Shown here: positions 36,033 through 44,961 of the stretch, one piece after another
How positions within the stretch are numbered: position 1 is the stretch's first letter
Layout: every line of letters starts with the position of its first letter
Source of the DNA: Clostridia bacterium
GTDB lineage: Bacteria; Bacillota; Clostridia; Acetivibrionales; DSM-2933
Reading direction: 5' to 3'
Assembly (NCBI GenBank): GCA_026418275.1
Contig: JAOABQ010000098.1
Coordinates: 1-48,905, forward strand
Length of the DNA stretch: 48,905 nucleotides
The notes under the pieces: model-generated
Seen by the model: the letters and a program-made list of their open reading frames with translations, nothing else
Told to the model about the DNA's origin: nothing
Database searches by the model: none
Translations under genes and position numbers: made by a program

Positions 36033-37770
36033 TTGTTTCACCAGCCTTTACAATTGCATTGAAATTGCATACCTTTGTGCATAACCCGCATCCTACACAT
36101 AATGCTTCATTGATTTCGACAGTATCCCCCTGATCCACTAAGGAAGGACATCCTACCGATAAACAAAGCTTGCAATTCTTGCATGCCTCTTGCTTGATTT
36201 TAAGGGTACCCTCGTATTTAACACTTTTTAGCAGCTCGCAAGGTCTTTGAGATATAATCAGTGAAGGTTCTTCGGTATTAATTTCTTCCTTCACGACCTT
36301 TTCAAATTCTTTTATATCAAAAGGATCCGCAACCCTCACACGGTCAATGCCGATTGCATTGGCCAGCTTTACAAGGTCAACCTGTTTTGTAGGTTCTCCC
36401 TTGATAGTATATCCTGTTGTCGGGTTGTGCTGATGACCTGTCATCCCCGTAATAGAGTTGTCCAACACAAGAATGGTAGAGATTCCCTTATTGTACACAA
36501 TATCAATGAGTCCTGTAATACCGGAATGGATAAAGGTTGAATCCCCCAGTACGCCAACCGTCCTTTTACCGAATTCCTTCCCTCTTGCTTTTTCCATACC
36601 GTGTGCGATTCCCACACTTGCCCCCATACATACACAGGTATCCATGGCTTCGGTAGGCGGCAAAGCTCCAAGAGTATAGCAGCCAATATCTCCGCTGACA
36701 ACCAGTTTCAATTTCCGCATGACATAGAACATTCCGCGGTGAGGACATCCAGGGCACATTACCGGCGGTCTTACAGGTACGTTTTCGTTTAGCACACTGC
36801 CTATATCCACTTTTTCTCCAAGAATTTTTTCCTTAAGAAGCTGGGTGCTGTATTCTCCCATAACAGGAAGTGCACTTTTTCCAATGGCCTCTATACCGAG
36901 CCCTTTTGCAAAATTCTCAATAAACGGTTCCAATTCTTCAATAATATAAAGCTTTTTAACCTCTTTCGCAAAATCCGAAATAAGCTTTTCGGGCAGCGGG
37001 TGAACCATTCCCAGCTTAAGATAGGAAACATCCCCGAAAGCCTCCCTTGCATATTGATATGCAACACCACTGGTTATAATTCCGACATCCTTGCTCCCCC
37101 ACTCAATTTTATTGATCCCGGAGTTTTCTGAATAGTCCTTTAAAAGAGCCATTCTCTTCTCGACTTCAACATGTCTCAGCCTTGCCATCGCCGGCATCAT
37201 AACATATTTACCGAAGTTCTTTTTGTATTCCTTTAATTGATAGTTTTCTTTTTCTCCTACGTTTACAATACTTTGAGAGTGTGAAACCCTGGTAGAAAGT
37301 CTAACAATCACCGGTGCATCAAATTTTTCGCTGATTTCAAACGCCAGTTTCACATAATCCTTACATTCCTGGCTGTCCGCCGGCTCCAACATGGGTATTT
37401 TAGAGCCCAATGCGTAGATTCTGCTATCCTGTTCGTTTTGTGAACTGTGCATGCCGGGATCATCCGCAACCATAATAACAAGTCCACCGTTTACGCCTGT
37501 ATAGGAAACGGTAAACAAAGGATCTGCCGCTACATTAAGTCCCACATGCTTCATTGAACAAATTGCCCGGGCTCCCGCAATGGAAGCTCCAATCGCAACC
37601 TCCAGCGCAACCTTCTCATTTGGAGACCATTCCGAATATATGTCATCATATTTTGCGATATTTTCGGTGATTTCAGTACTTGGTGTACCCGGATATGCTG
37701 CCGCAACCGTAACACCTGCTTCATATGCTCCTCTGGCAACGGCCTCATTGCCAAGCATCAGTTTACCCAT
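36025..37770 (-). CDS. iorA: indolepyruvate:ferredoxin oxidoreductase alpha subunit
   Basis: A 581-residue subunit. The N-terminal half is the pyrimidine-binding domain (GNEAVARGAYEAGVTVAAAYPGTPSTE in part), the middle holds the thiamine diphosphate site (GDIGCYTLG and GDSTFIHSGITGL), and the C-terminus has two [4Fe-4S] motifs: CKNCKLCLSVGCP and CVGCGLCTKVCN. The first has GC before Pro, typical of IorA. The ATG at 37770 is preferred because AAGGGGG is 6 bases upstream; the ATG at 37776 directly abuts that site. Confidence 0.95.
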   Translation of the reverse strand: MGKLMLGNEAVARGAYEAGVTVAAAYPGTPSTEITENIAKYDDIYSEWSPNEKVALEVAIGASIAGARAICSMKHVGLNVAADPLFTVSYTGVNGGLVIMVADDPGMHSSQNEQDSRIYALGSKIPMLEPADSQECKDYVKLAFEISEKFDAPVIVRLSTRVSHSQSIVNVGEKENYQLKEYKKNFGKYVMMPAMARLRHVEVEKRMALLKDYSENSGINKIEWGSKDVGIITSGVAYQYAREAFGDVSYLKLGMVHPLPEKLISDFAKEVKKLYIIEELEPFIENFAKGLGIEAIGKSALPVMGEYSTQLLKEKILGEKVDIGSVLNENVPVRPPVMCPGCPHRGMFYVMRKLKLVVSGDIGCYTLGALPPTEAMDTCVCMGASVGIAHGMEKARGKEFGKRTVGVLGDSTFIHSGITGLIDIVYNKGISTILVLDNSITGMTGHQHNPTTGYTIKGEPTKQVDLVKLANAIGIDRVRVADPFDIKEFEKVVKEEINTEEPSLIISQRPCELLKSVKYEGTLKIKQEACKNCKLCLSVGCPSLVDQGDTVEINEALCVGCGLCTKVCNFNAIVKAGETNG

Positions 37771-37895
37771 TTGCATCCCCCTTAAGTTTATACATGTTTT
37801 TTACTCTGTCATTATCTTTTACTGTATCTTTTACTGTATATTTTGTTTTAATTATAAAATAAAAAAGCTGCATTTACAATTATAAATTTAACCGA

Positions 37896-37934
37896 AAGCA
37901 AGGCCGTTTGGTACCTGGGCAAACGGCCTTGCTT
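37896..37934 (-). terminator. terminator after the second ligase gene
   Basis: AAGCAAGGCCGTTT (14 bases) pairs perfectly across an 11-base loop; arms are 37896-37909 and 37921-37934. On the minus strand it is followed by TCGGTTAAATTTATAA. It lies 12 bases after the ligase stop, so iorAB probably start a new transcript or are made by read-through. Confidence 0.7.
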
Positions 37935-37945
37935 AGAAAGATGCA

Positions 37946-39244
37946 TTATTTATTTCTCAAATCAACAACTCTTTTAGCCTTGCCCATGGAACGTTCAATG
38001 GATTTGGGTTCTACCAGCCTGACTTTTGCATCTACCTGAAGAACGGTTTTTATCTTATGCCTGATCGTATTTTCCAGCTTTTCCAGTTCACTGAATCTTT
38101 CCAGCATTTTTCCGTCAATCAGCTCAACCAGTACTTCAATTGCATCCATATAGCCTTTTTTGGTTACAATGATCTGGTAATGAGGACCGATATGCTCCAT
38201 ACCCACCAATACACTTTCAATTTGTGAGGGGAATACATTGACACCCCTTATAATCAGCATGTCATCGGTTCTTCCCAGAACTTTATTCATTCTCACATTG
38301 GATCTTCCGCAAGCACAGGTTTCAGGATTTAAAATGGTAATATCCTTTGTACGGTAGCGAAGCATGGGAATTCCTTCCTTTGTAAGGGTGGTCAAAACCA
38401 GCTCCCCTCTTTCACCGTATCCCAAGCTTTTACCTGTCGAGGATTCAATAATTTCAGGGTAAAAATGATCTTCATTAATGTGCATGCCGCACTGGTGCGA
38501 ACATTCGCCCGACACACCAGGGCCCACAATTTCACTTAAGCCATAGTTTTCTGTTGCAAGGATTCCCCATCTTTTTTCTATTTCAGCACGCATTTCAGGT
38601 GTATGTCCCTCACCGCCAAAAAGTCCAAGCCTTAATTTATGTTTTCCTTTGGTTACGCCCATTTCTTCCGCTACTTCCGCAAGGTGCAGCACATAAGAGG
38701 GAGTGCCTACAATAATAGTAGATCCAAAGTCCTGCATTAGCATAAGCTGTCTTTCCGAATTTCCGCTGGAAGCCGGTACAACTGTAATGCCTACCCTTTC
38801 CAGACCATAATGCAGTCCAAATCCACCTGTAAAAAGGCCATAGCCGAAAACTACCTGGGCAATATCTTCATCCGATCCGCCAGCCGCCACAATAAGCCGC
38901 GCAACACAGTCCGACCAGTTTTCCATATCATTCTTTGTATATCCAACTACAATCGGTTTACCGGTAGTTCCAGAAGAAGCATGAAGCCTTACAATTTTTT
39001 TTAGGGGTACTGCAAAGAGACTATAGGGGTAATGATCCCTTAAATCGTCCTTGGTTGTAAAAGGTATCTTTTCAATATCCTTTAACGTGACGATATGCTC
39101 GGGCTTTAAGCCAATCTCGTCAAATTTGTTTTTGTAAAAGGGCACATTTTCATAGGCCATTTTTACAATATTTTTTAACCTTGTAAGCTGCAGGGCTTCC
39201 ATCTCTTTTCTTCCCAGGCATTCAGCTTCTTTGTTCCAAATCAT
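37946..39244 (-). CDS. phenylacetate-CoA ligase (second copy)
   Basis: A 432-residue PaaK-family ligase, clearly paralogous to the one at 33808. Motifs are [32 protein letters not shown] and [18 protein letters not shown]. The two copies may differ in the aryl group they accept. The ATG at 39244 (MIWNKEAEC) is preferred: AAGGAGAGG is 8 bases upstream and the product aligns with the paralogue from its first residues. The permease gene lies just upstream and a terminator just downstream. Confidence 0.92.
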   Translation of the reverse strand: MIWNKEAECLGRKEMEALQLTRLKNIVKMAYENVPFYKNKFDEIGLKPEHIVTLKDIEKIPFTTKDDLRDHYPYSLFAVPLKKIVRLHASSGTTGKPIVVGYTKNDMENWSDCVARLIVAAGGSDEDIAQVVFGYGLFTGGFGLHYGLERVGITVVPASSGNSERQLMLMQDFGSTIIVGTPSYVLHLAEVAEEMGVTKGKHKLRLGLFGGEGHTPEMRAEIEKRWGILATENYGLSEIVGPGVSGECSHQCGMHINEDHFYPEIIESSTGKSLGYGERGELVLTTLTKEGIPMLRYRTKDITILNPETCACGRSNVRMNKVLGRTDDMLIIRGVNVFPSQIESVLVGMEHIGPHYQIIVTKKGYMDAIEVLVELIDGKMLERFSELEKLENTIRHKIKTVLQVDAKVRLVEPKSIERSMGKAKRVVDLRNK

Positions 39245-39313
39245 GTCGACCTCTCCTTTACATAACTTAAGGTACCGCATTCCACGACACCTGGTTCCAA
39301 TATGATTTAAATT

Positions 39314-40939
39314 CTATATTTTCAAACCTATATTTAATAAAATCAATACAAACGCAGCAGTCACCAATGTCAAAAGAATCGAGAAAATAAAGGCAACCCT
39401 GATCACCTTGTTTTCTTCCCCCAGTTTATCGATGGATGCTGCAGCATTTTGAAGCTTAGCCGGCGAGATTACACTGGCAAGACCGCCACCAAACGCTAAG
39501 CCTGCAGTTACAATGACAATACCGGATAACCCCCATCCCAAATTCTTGGCTGTGGACATGGCATATTTTGCAAACATGCCGATGGTAGACGCCTCACTCC
39601 CTGTAATAAATCCGCCAAAGAGCCCAATAAATCCAACAATAGCACCATAGCCTCCCTGGAACACCTCTGCCGAGTAATCCGCCAGTACTGATACCATTGA
39701 TTTTAGTGCATATTTTTGTTCTGCAATACTAAATCCGGACATATTCATAACTTCACCAATTGCAAAAAAGATAGCGGCAGAGAATACCGGTCTTGGCGCT
39801 CTTTTCCACCATACCTTGACGGTTTCCTTGAGTTCGGATTTCTTTGGCCGCATAATCAGTATGGATAAAAGCGTACTCACGAGGATCCAAGTATATGCGT
39901 TCCAAAGCACACGGGTCTTAATTTCTTCACTGGCATTGGCCGAAAGGCCTTTAATGGGTAATGCCATGTCTTTGAACAAGAAAGTATAAATGTCTTTAGG
40001 TATATTTAATGCCAGAATCGTAACAATCAAAATAACCCAAGGCATGAAAGCCTTCCACAGAGGATATTTCTTTTCATATTCCAACTCCTCTTTGGTGAGC
40101 TTGCTTTTGTCAATGACTTTTTTGCCTGTAACCACCAAGTATGCTACCATGGTGATAATAACGGCAATGCCGCACAGCACACCAGTTAGAGTTACAAAGT
40201 TTTCATTTTTGTTTGTAAAGTAGGATACCACCCCGATAATGAAACCTGTGATTAAACAAGGCAGCCAGCCGCTTCGAATAGCTTTCCATCTCCCTACAAT
40301 CCAGAGCATGCAAAAACCGATGAGCGTCGAAACCACCGGAAGGAACAGGAAAAATACACTCCCGATTTGCGTCATTGTCAAATCCCCGACATTGCCGATC
40401 ATGTTATTTTTGAACAGGAAATTGTTTGCAGCATCGTAGAACACGACGACCGGTGCTCCCAATAAAGCATATGTGCAAAGAGAATCATACCCGATGGAAG
40501 GAAGTGCAATCGATACATAAGTAGAATATCCCATTGCAATCAATATGGGAGGAAGCAGCGAAACAGGCGTTGCACCTACAGCTACCATCAGCGTACCAAA
40601 CCCGATATTGATCAGCATGATTTGAACTGCTTTGTTTTCACAGGCTAATGTCTTAATAAAAATAATAACTCTTTTTAACGCGCCTGTTTTTTCCATATAG
40701 GCCATTTGCAATAATGATGTAGCGACAATTAAAGATACGGGAAAAGATTTGATAAAACCTGCTGCTGTAGACCGCATAATTACCTCGAAAGAGGTCTTAA
40801 ATGCAAAACCAGCAATGACAGAAACGAGAAGCCATCCGATAATTCCGCTTATGTCTGCAGGCTTCTTCCAGACAATAAGCATTACCAATATGACCGCTAT
40901 TGGTAAAAGCGTCAAAAATAGAGACCCCAATGCCCCCAT
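39314..40939 (-). CDS. LctP-family (L-lactate permease type) transporter
   Basis: A 541-residue membrane protein with about 13 hydrophobic segments. Phrases such as FIKSFPVSLIVATSLLQM, FGTLMVAVGATPVSLLPPI and FIGLFGGFITGSEASTIGMF are typical of LctP (lactate/glycolate:proton symport family). The family carries 2-hydroxyacids. Its place at the head of an arylacetate cluster suggests that it may instead, or also, carry an aryl acid such as aryl-lactate or arylacetate; this is inference. Confidence 0.88.
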   Translation of the reverse strand: MGALGSLFLTLLPIAVILVMLIVWKKPADISGIIGWLLVSVIAGFAFKTSFEVIMRSTAAGFIKSFPVSLIVATSLLQMAYMEKTGALKRVIIFIKTLACENKAVQIMLINIGFGTLMVAVGATPVSLLPPILIAMGYSTYVSIALPSIGYDSLCTYALLGAPVVVFYDAANNFLFKNNMIGNVGDLTMTQIGSVFFLFLPVVSTLIGFCMLWIVGRWKAIRSGWLPCLITGFIIGVVSYFTNKNENFVTLTGVLCGIAVIITMVAYLVVTGKKVIDKSKLTKEELEYEKKYPLWKAFMPWVILIVTILALNIPKDIYTFLFKDMALPIKGLSANASEEIKTRVLWNAYTWILVSTLLSILIMRPKKSELKETVKVWWKRAPRPVFSAAIFFAIGEVMNMSGFSIAEQKYALKSMVSVLADYSAEVFQGGYGAIVGFIGLFGGFITGSEASTIGMFAKYAMSTAKNLGWGLSGIVIVTAGLAFGGGLASVISPAKLQNAAASIDKLGEENKVIRVAFIFSILLTLVTAAFVLILLNIGLKI

Positions 40940-41045
40940 AACCTACCATCCTTCACAAAATAAATTTCAATACCTACCATACTGCCATCCCACTAGAGAC
41001 GATGTACTAGGAAATTGCTAATTTTCATTTTATAATAATTACAAT

Positions 41046-41082
41046 AAAAAATAAAGAAGTTTTTTAAACTTCCTTATTTTTT
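41046..41082. terminator. bidirectional terminator after the beta-CASP gene
   Basis: Two A/T-rich arms end in GAAGTTT/AAACTTC around TTT. Both outer flanks are runs of A or T. It is 22 bases after the stop of the nuclease gene and may end its transcript on the minus strand. Confidence 0.65.
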
Positions 41083-41103
41083 ATTCATATATTTTTATTC
41101 TTT

Positions 41104-42729
41104 CTATTTTAGTACTTGGACCATGGTCTTTTCAAGGTTTTTAAGCTTAATTCTGAGTTCATCCACTTCAATATCGTCCTTTTCCTGCTTTAATTCCATT
41201 TTTAGAATTTCAGAAAGTTCCTCAAACTCTTCCCTCAAGGTATCCAAGAGTTCTAAAATGGCAAGCCTCTTGAAATTATACTTCACCTCAGTGGTTTCAC
41301 CGCTGCTAAATACCCGGCTCGCATTGACAACAAAGCTCTCACCTTTATTTGGTATTATGGTTTCAATTCCATACTTCTGACGGATTAAATCCGAGAAGCC
41401 GTTCATGGATTCTTCTTCTCCATGTACAATAAACACTTTAGTCGGCTTTTTATTTATTTTACCGATCCAGTTTATGAGCCCTTCCTGATCTGCATGCCCA
41501 GAAAAACCATCGATCATTCTGATTTTTGCATTTACAGAGACCTCTTCTCCAAATATTTTAACTTTCCGGGCACCGTCAACCAGCTTCCTTCCCAAGGTTC
41601 CCATTGCCTGGTAACCCACAAAGAGAACGGTAGACTCCCGCCGCCAAAGGTTGTGCTTCAAATGGTGCTTAATTCTACCCGCTTCACACATCCCGCTCGC
41701 CGAAATAATAATAATACTTTCGTTCCGGTCATTTAAAGCCTTGGATTCATCTGCCGACTTGGTAAACTGCAAGGTAGGAAAATCCAAAGGATTATCACCG
41801 CTTTCGATATAGGCCCTGGCTTCATCATCATAGCAATCCAAATTCCTTCTAAAAATTTCAGTAGCTGAAATAGCCAGGGGACTATCTACAAAAACAGGTG
41901 TATTAAAGAGTTTTTTAATCTTTTCATTGTAATGTTCCGTTTGCTTGTGAAGGTCATAAATAATTTCCTGTGTCCGGCCTACAGCGAAGGATGGAATAAT
42001 TACATTTCCGCCCCTTTCAATAGTCTCATTGATAATATCTACAAATAGTTCAACCTTGTTTTTATTATCCTCATGCAGCCGGTTTCCATAGGTAGACTCA
42101 ATGACAAGATAATCGGCGCTTTCTATAAAAGACGGGTCCCTCAAAATCGGAATGTTTTTGTTACCCAAATCACCTGTAAAGACAACCTTGGTTTCCTCCC
42201 CATTTTCAACGATCCACACTTCTATAATTGCGGAGCCTAAAATATGTCCTGCGTCATTAAACCGTACCCGGATATCCTCTGTTAATTTTATTACTTCACT
42301 GTAATCCACACTTTTAAAAAGACTTAAAGAGTCCAAGGCATCCTGGTAGGTATAAAGCGGTTTGATCGGTGACTTGCCTGCCCTCAGCCTTTTTCTGTTC
42401 AGCCATTCGTTTTCAAATTCCTGAATGTGTCCGCAATCAGGCAGCATAATACCGCATAAATCTTTGGTGGCTTTTGTGGTAATAACCTCTCCCTTAAATC
42501 CGTCGATAAATATTTTGGGGATTCTTCCGCTGTGGTCTATGTGTGCATGGGTGAGTAAGATATAATCAAGGTCTGCCGGGTTAAATGGAAAGGGTTCTTC
42601 ATTTAAAATATTTTCCTTCGAATGGCCTTGAAAAAGGCCGCAGTCTACGAGAAATTTACAGTTCTTCGTTTCTACAAAAAAACATGAGCCTGTAACTGTT
42701 TTTGCTGCTCCAAGAAAAGATATTTTCAT
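41104..42729 (-). CDS. metallo-beta-lactamase/beta-CASP RNA nuclease-like protein
   Basis: A 541-residue protein with the metallo-beta-lactamase fold and a beta-CASP insert, the family of CPSF-73-like ribonucleases. The metal motif is THAHIDHSGRIP; further ligands are in FNDAGHILGSA and VFTGDLG. The beta-CASP part includes VIIPSFAVGRTQEI and ISASGMCEAGRIKHHL, and the later His is in GFSGHADQEGL. The last 70 residues are a charged coiled coil without the KH domain of archaeal homologues. It probably cleaves RNA in the cytoplasm. Substrate is unknown. Confidence 0.9.
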   Translation of the reverse strand: MKISFLGAAKTVTGSCFFVETKNCKFLVDCGLFQGHSKENILNEEPFPFNPADLDYILLTHAHIDHSGRIPKIFIDGFKGEVITTKATKDLCGIMLPDCGHIQEFENEWLNRKRLRAGKSPIKPLYTYQDALDSLSLFKSVDYSEVIKLTEDIRVRFNDAGHILGSAIIEVWIVENGEETKVVFTGDLGNKNIPILRDPSFIESADYLVIESTYGNRLHEDNKNKVELFVDIINETIERGGNVIIPSFAVGRTQEIIYDLHKQTEHYNEKIKKLFNTPVFVDSPLAISATEIFRRNLDCYDDEARAYIESGDNPLDFPTLQFTKSADESKALNDRNESIIIISASGMCEAGRIKHHLKHNLWRRESTVLFVGYQAMGTLGRKLVDGARKVKIFGEEVSVNAKIRMIDGFSGHADQEGLINWIGKINKKPTKVFIVHGEEESMNGFSDLIRQKYGIETIIPNKGESFVVNASRVFSSGETTEVKYNFKRLAILELLDTLREEFEELSEILKMELKQEKDDIEVDELRIKLKNLEKTMVQVLK

Positions 42730-42861
42730 ATCAGCACCTCACAATTTATGACTATATTATTGTATTCGACATTGGAGAGAAATTTCCTCTTTTTACTTGA
42801 GATTGGAGGTATCCATCTCCTGTATGGCATTTTATGACTCCTTATGCACACACTTAAACAC

Positions 42862-42891
42862 AAAAAAGGACCCGCTATACTATGCAAGTCC
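42862..42891 (-). terminator. terminator of the M42 peptidase operon
   Basis: On the minus strand GGACTTGC pairs with GCGGGTCC (two G-T pairs) around an 8-base loop and runs into TTTTTTG. It lies 31 bases after the stop of the last M42 gene. Confidence 0.75.
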
Positions 42892-42921
42892 CTGCCATTT
42901 GCTTTATGAACAAATATAATG

Positions 42922-43899
42922 CTATATAATCGATTCTCTTAAAAGCTTCACCGCATTTTCCAGATCACCCATATCCACCATTTCAACCGGGCTGTGGGTA
43001 TATCTGCATGGGATGGATATGGCACCTGAGGGAATTCCCCCGGCTGTTAAATGGATAGCCCCCGGATCACTTCCTCCAGCTTCCAATATTTCAAACTGGT
43101 AAGGTATATTAAGCTTTTTTGCATTGTCTTCCAAAAGCTTTTTTATCTTCGGATGGCAAATCACCGACCTATCCTTAATTTTTATGGCCGGCCCACCGCC
43201 TAATTTTACTTCCATAGGCTTACTTTCGGGTGTATCTCCAGTAAGGGTCACATCCACCGCAATGGCAAGATCGGGTTTAATTTGGTAGGCGGCTGTTTTA
43301 GCCCCCCGAAGTCCCAGTTCCTCCTGGACGGTAAATACAAAATAAATCTCGTTATCTGTTTTGGGCAAATCCTGTATAGTCTTAATGACAACAGCACATC
43401 CTGATCTGTCATCCAGTGCTTTGGATATGATTTTGTCCCCCTCCTTTAAAGCTTCGCCCATAAATGCCGCAGTATCTCCGACCCGTACTTTCTTCTCCGC
43501 CTCTTCCCTGTTTTTTGCACCGATATCTATATATAATTTGGACAGCTTGATATTTTTCATATCCTCCACTTTTTCCTCATAAAAAACTGCCCCCACCGTT
43601 CCGTTTTGGAACCGGACCCTTTGCCCAAGAGCATAGAACTCGGATACCCACCCGATACTGGAAAACCTTATAAAACCCTTTTCATCGATAAAGGTTGCCA
43701 TGATACCGATTTCATCCATATGTGCTGCAACCATGATTTTTTTTCCTTTTCCCTTTTTAACGGCAATAAGGTTTCCAAGGGCATCTACCTCAACATAGTC
43801 CACCTTTTTTTCAATTTCATTTTTGATTACTTCCCGGATTTCTTCTTCATTTCCGGAAACCCCAAATGCATTTGAAAGCTTTTTTATAAGTTCAAACAT
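42922..43899 (-). CDS. M42-family aminopeptidase (third of three)
   Basis: A 325-residue di-metal peptidase of the M42 (TET/glutamyl aminopeptidase) family, sometimes misnamed endoglucanase M. Metal and catalytic residues lie in VAAHMDEIGIMA (His), SKALDDRSGCAV (Asp), FTVQEELGLRGAKT (Glu pair), AIAVDVTL (Asp) and YTHSPVEMV (His). M42 enzymes form dodecameric tetrahedra and trim short peptides. The ATG at 43899 has GGAGG 8 bases upstream; a longer frame to 43932 overlaps the gene before. Confidence 0.92.
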   Translation of the reverse strand: MFELIKKLSNAFGVSGNEEEIREVIKNEIEKKVDYVEVDALGNLIAVKKGKGKKIMVAAHMDEIGIMATFIDEKGFIRFSSIGWVSEFYALGQRVRFQNGTVGAVFYEEKVEDMKNIKLSKLYIDIGAKNREEAEKKVRVGDTAAFMGEALKEGDKIISKALDDRSGCAVVIKTIQDLPKTDNEIYFVFTVQEELGLRGAKTAAYQIKPDLAIAVDVTLTGDTPESKPMEVKLGGGPAIKIKDRSVICHPKIKKLLEDNAKKLNIPYQFEILEAGGSDPGAIHLTAGGIPSGAISIPCRYTHSPVEMVDMGDLENAVKLLRESII

Positions 43900-43932
43900 T
43901 GATGATTCCTCCAATAAATTAGTCAATAGCAT

Positions 43933-44961
43933 TTAAAACAAATCCTGTTTATTTTTATTAAATTCCTCTAACGCTGTAAGTACGAGCGCCTTCACACTTT
44001 CATAATCTCTCTTGCTCATGACGGATACGGGTGAATGAATGTATCTACAGGGTACAGAAACTGAAGCTACCTTCACACCGCCTCTTGACCGCTGGATCTT
44101 TCCCGCGTCATTTCCACCGGTAGTTGTTTTTTTGAATTGAACCTTTATCCCCTTTTCCTTCCCAAGGTTGTATAAAAAATTAACCAAATCCTTATCTGCA
44201 TAAGATGTTCTGTCCATGATGGTAAGGGCGGCTCCTTCTCCTAAAAGGGTTGAGTAATCGTATTCACTTACCTCGGGCACATCGGAACATGTCGTCCCTT
44301 CCACCACGATGGCAAGATCAGGCTTTACAGCATATGATGAAACCTCCGAACCGCGTAAGCCTACCTCCTCCTGGACGGTAAAGCATGCATAAAGGTCAAA
44401 GTCATAATCTCCTTTTAAAGCCTCCAGCAGGATAGCGCATCCTACCCGGTCATCCAAGGCCTTTGCCTTAATTACGTCCTCTCCCATTTCCATGTATTCA
44501 CTCTGAAATACTGCATATTCACCCAAGGGCACCAATTTTTCCGCTTCATCCTTCTTTTCTGCCCCAATATCAATATAAAGGCTTTTCAATTTGATATTAT
44601 TGCTCCTGTCTTCCCTTTCCTGCATATGAATAGGTTTGCATCCAATAATCCCCGGAAGCTTTTTTTCTCCTACTATGAGCCTTTTCCCGGGCAATATTCT
44701 TTCATCAATACCTCCGACACACCTAAATTTAAGGGTCCCCCCCTCTCCATAGCCTGTAATCATAAATCCGACTTCATCCATATGCGCAGAGAGCATAACT
44801 CTTTTCTTTGAGGACTTACCTTTTTTATAAGCTATGACATTGCCGATAGAATCAATTTTTACTTCATCCGCCAAGCTCAAAGCCTTTTCTTTTATATAAT
44901 TTCTTACCTCGTCTTCATTCCCTGAAACACCGTTTAACTCAGTTAGTTCCTTTAATAGCAC
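43933..44961 (-). CDS. M42-family aminopeptidase (second of three)
   Basis: A 342-residue M42 peptidase. Residues are in SAHMDEVGFMI, KALDDRVGCAI, FTVQEEVGLRGSEV, IVVEGTT and YIHSPVSVM. The fourth metal ligand, usually Asp in this family, is Glu here, which may alter metal use or pH optimum. It starts with GTG (GGAGG 7 bases upstream) and overlaps the stop of the previous M42 gene by 10 bases, so translation is coupled. Confidence 0.92.
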   Translation of the reverse strand: MLLKELTELNGVSGNEDEVRNYIKEKALSLADEVKIDSIGNVIAYKKGKSSKKRVMLSAHMDEVGFMITGYGEGGTLKFRCVGGIDERILPGKRLIVGEKKLPGIIGCKPIHMQEREDRSNNIKLKSLYIDIGAEKKDEAEKLVPLGEYAVFQSEYMEMGEDVIKAKALDDRVGCAILLEALKGDYDFDLYACFTVQEEVGLRGSEVSSYAVKPDLAIVVEGTTCSDVPEVSEYDYSTLLGEGAALTIMDRTSYADKDLVNFLYNLGKEKGIKVQFKKTTTGGNDAGKIQRSRGGVKVASVSVPCRYIHSPVSVMSKRDYESVKALVLTALEEFNKNKQDLF

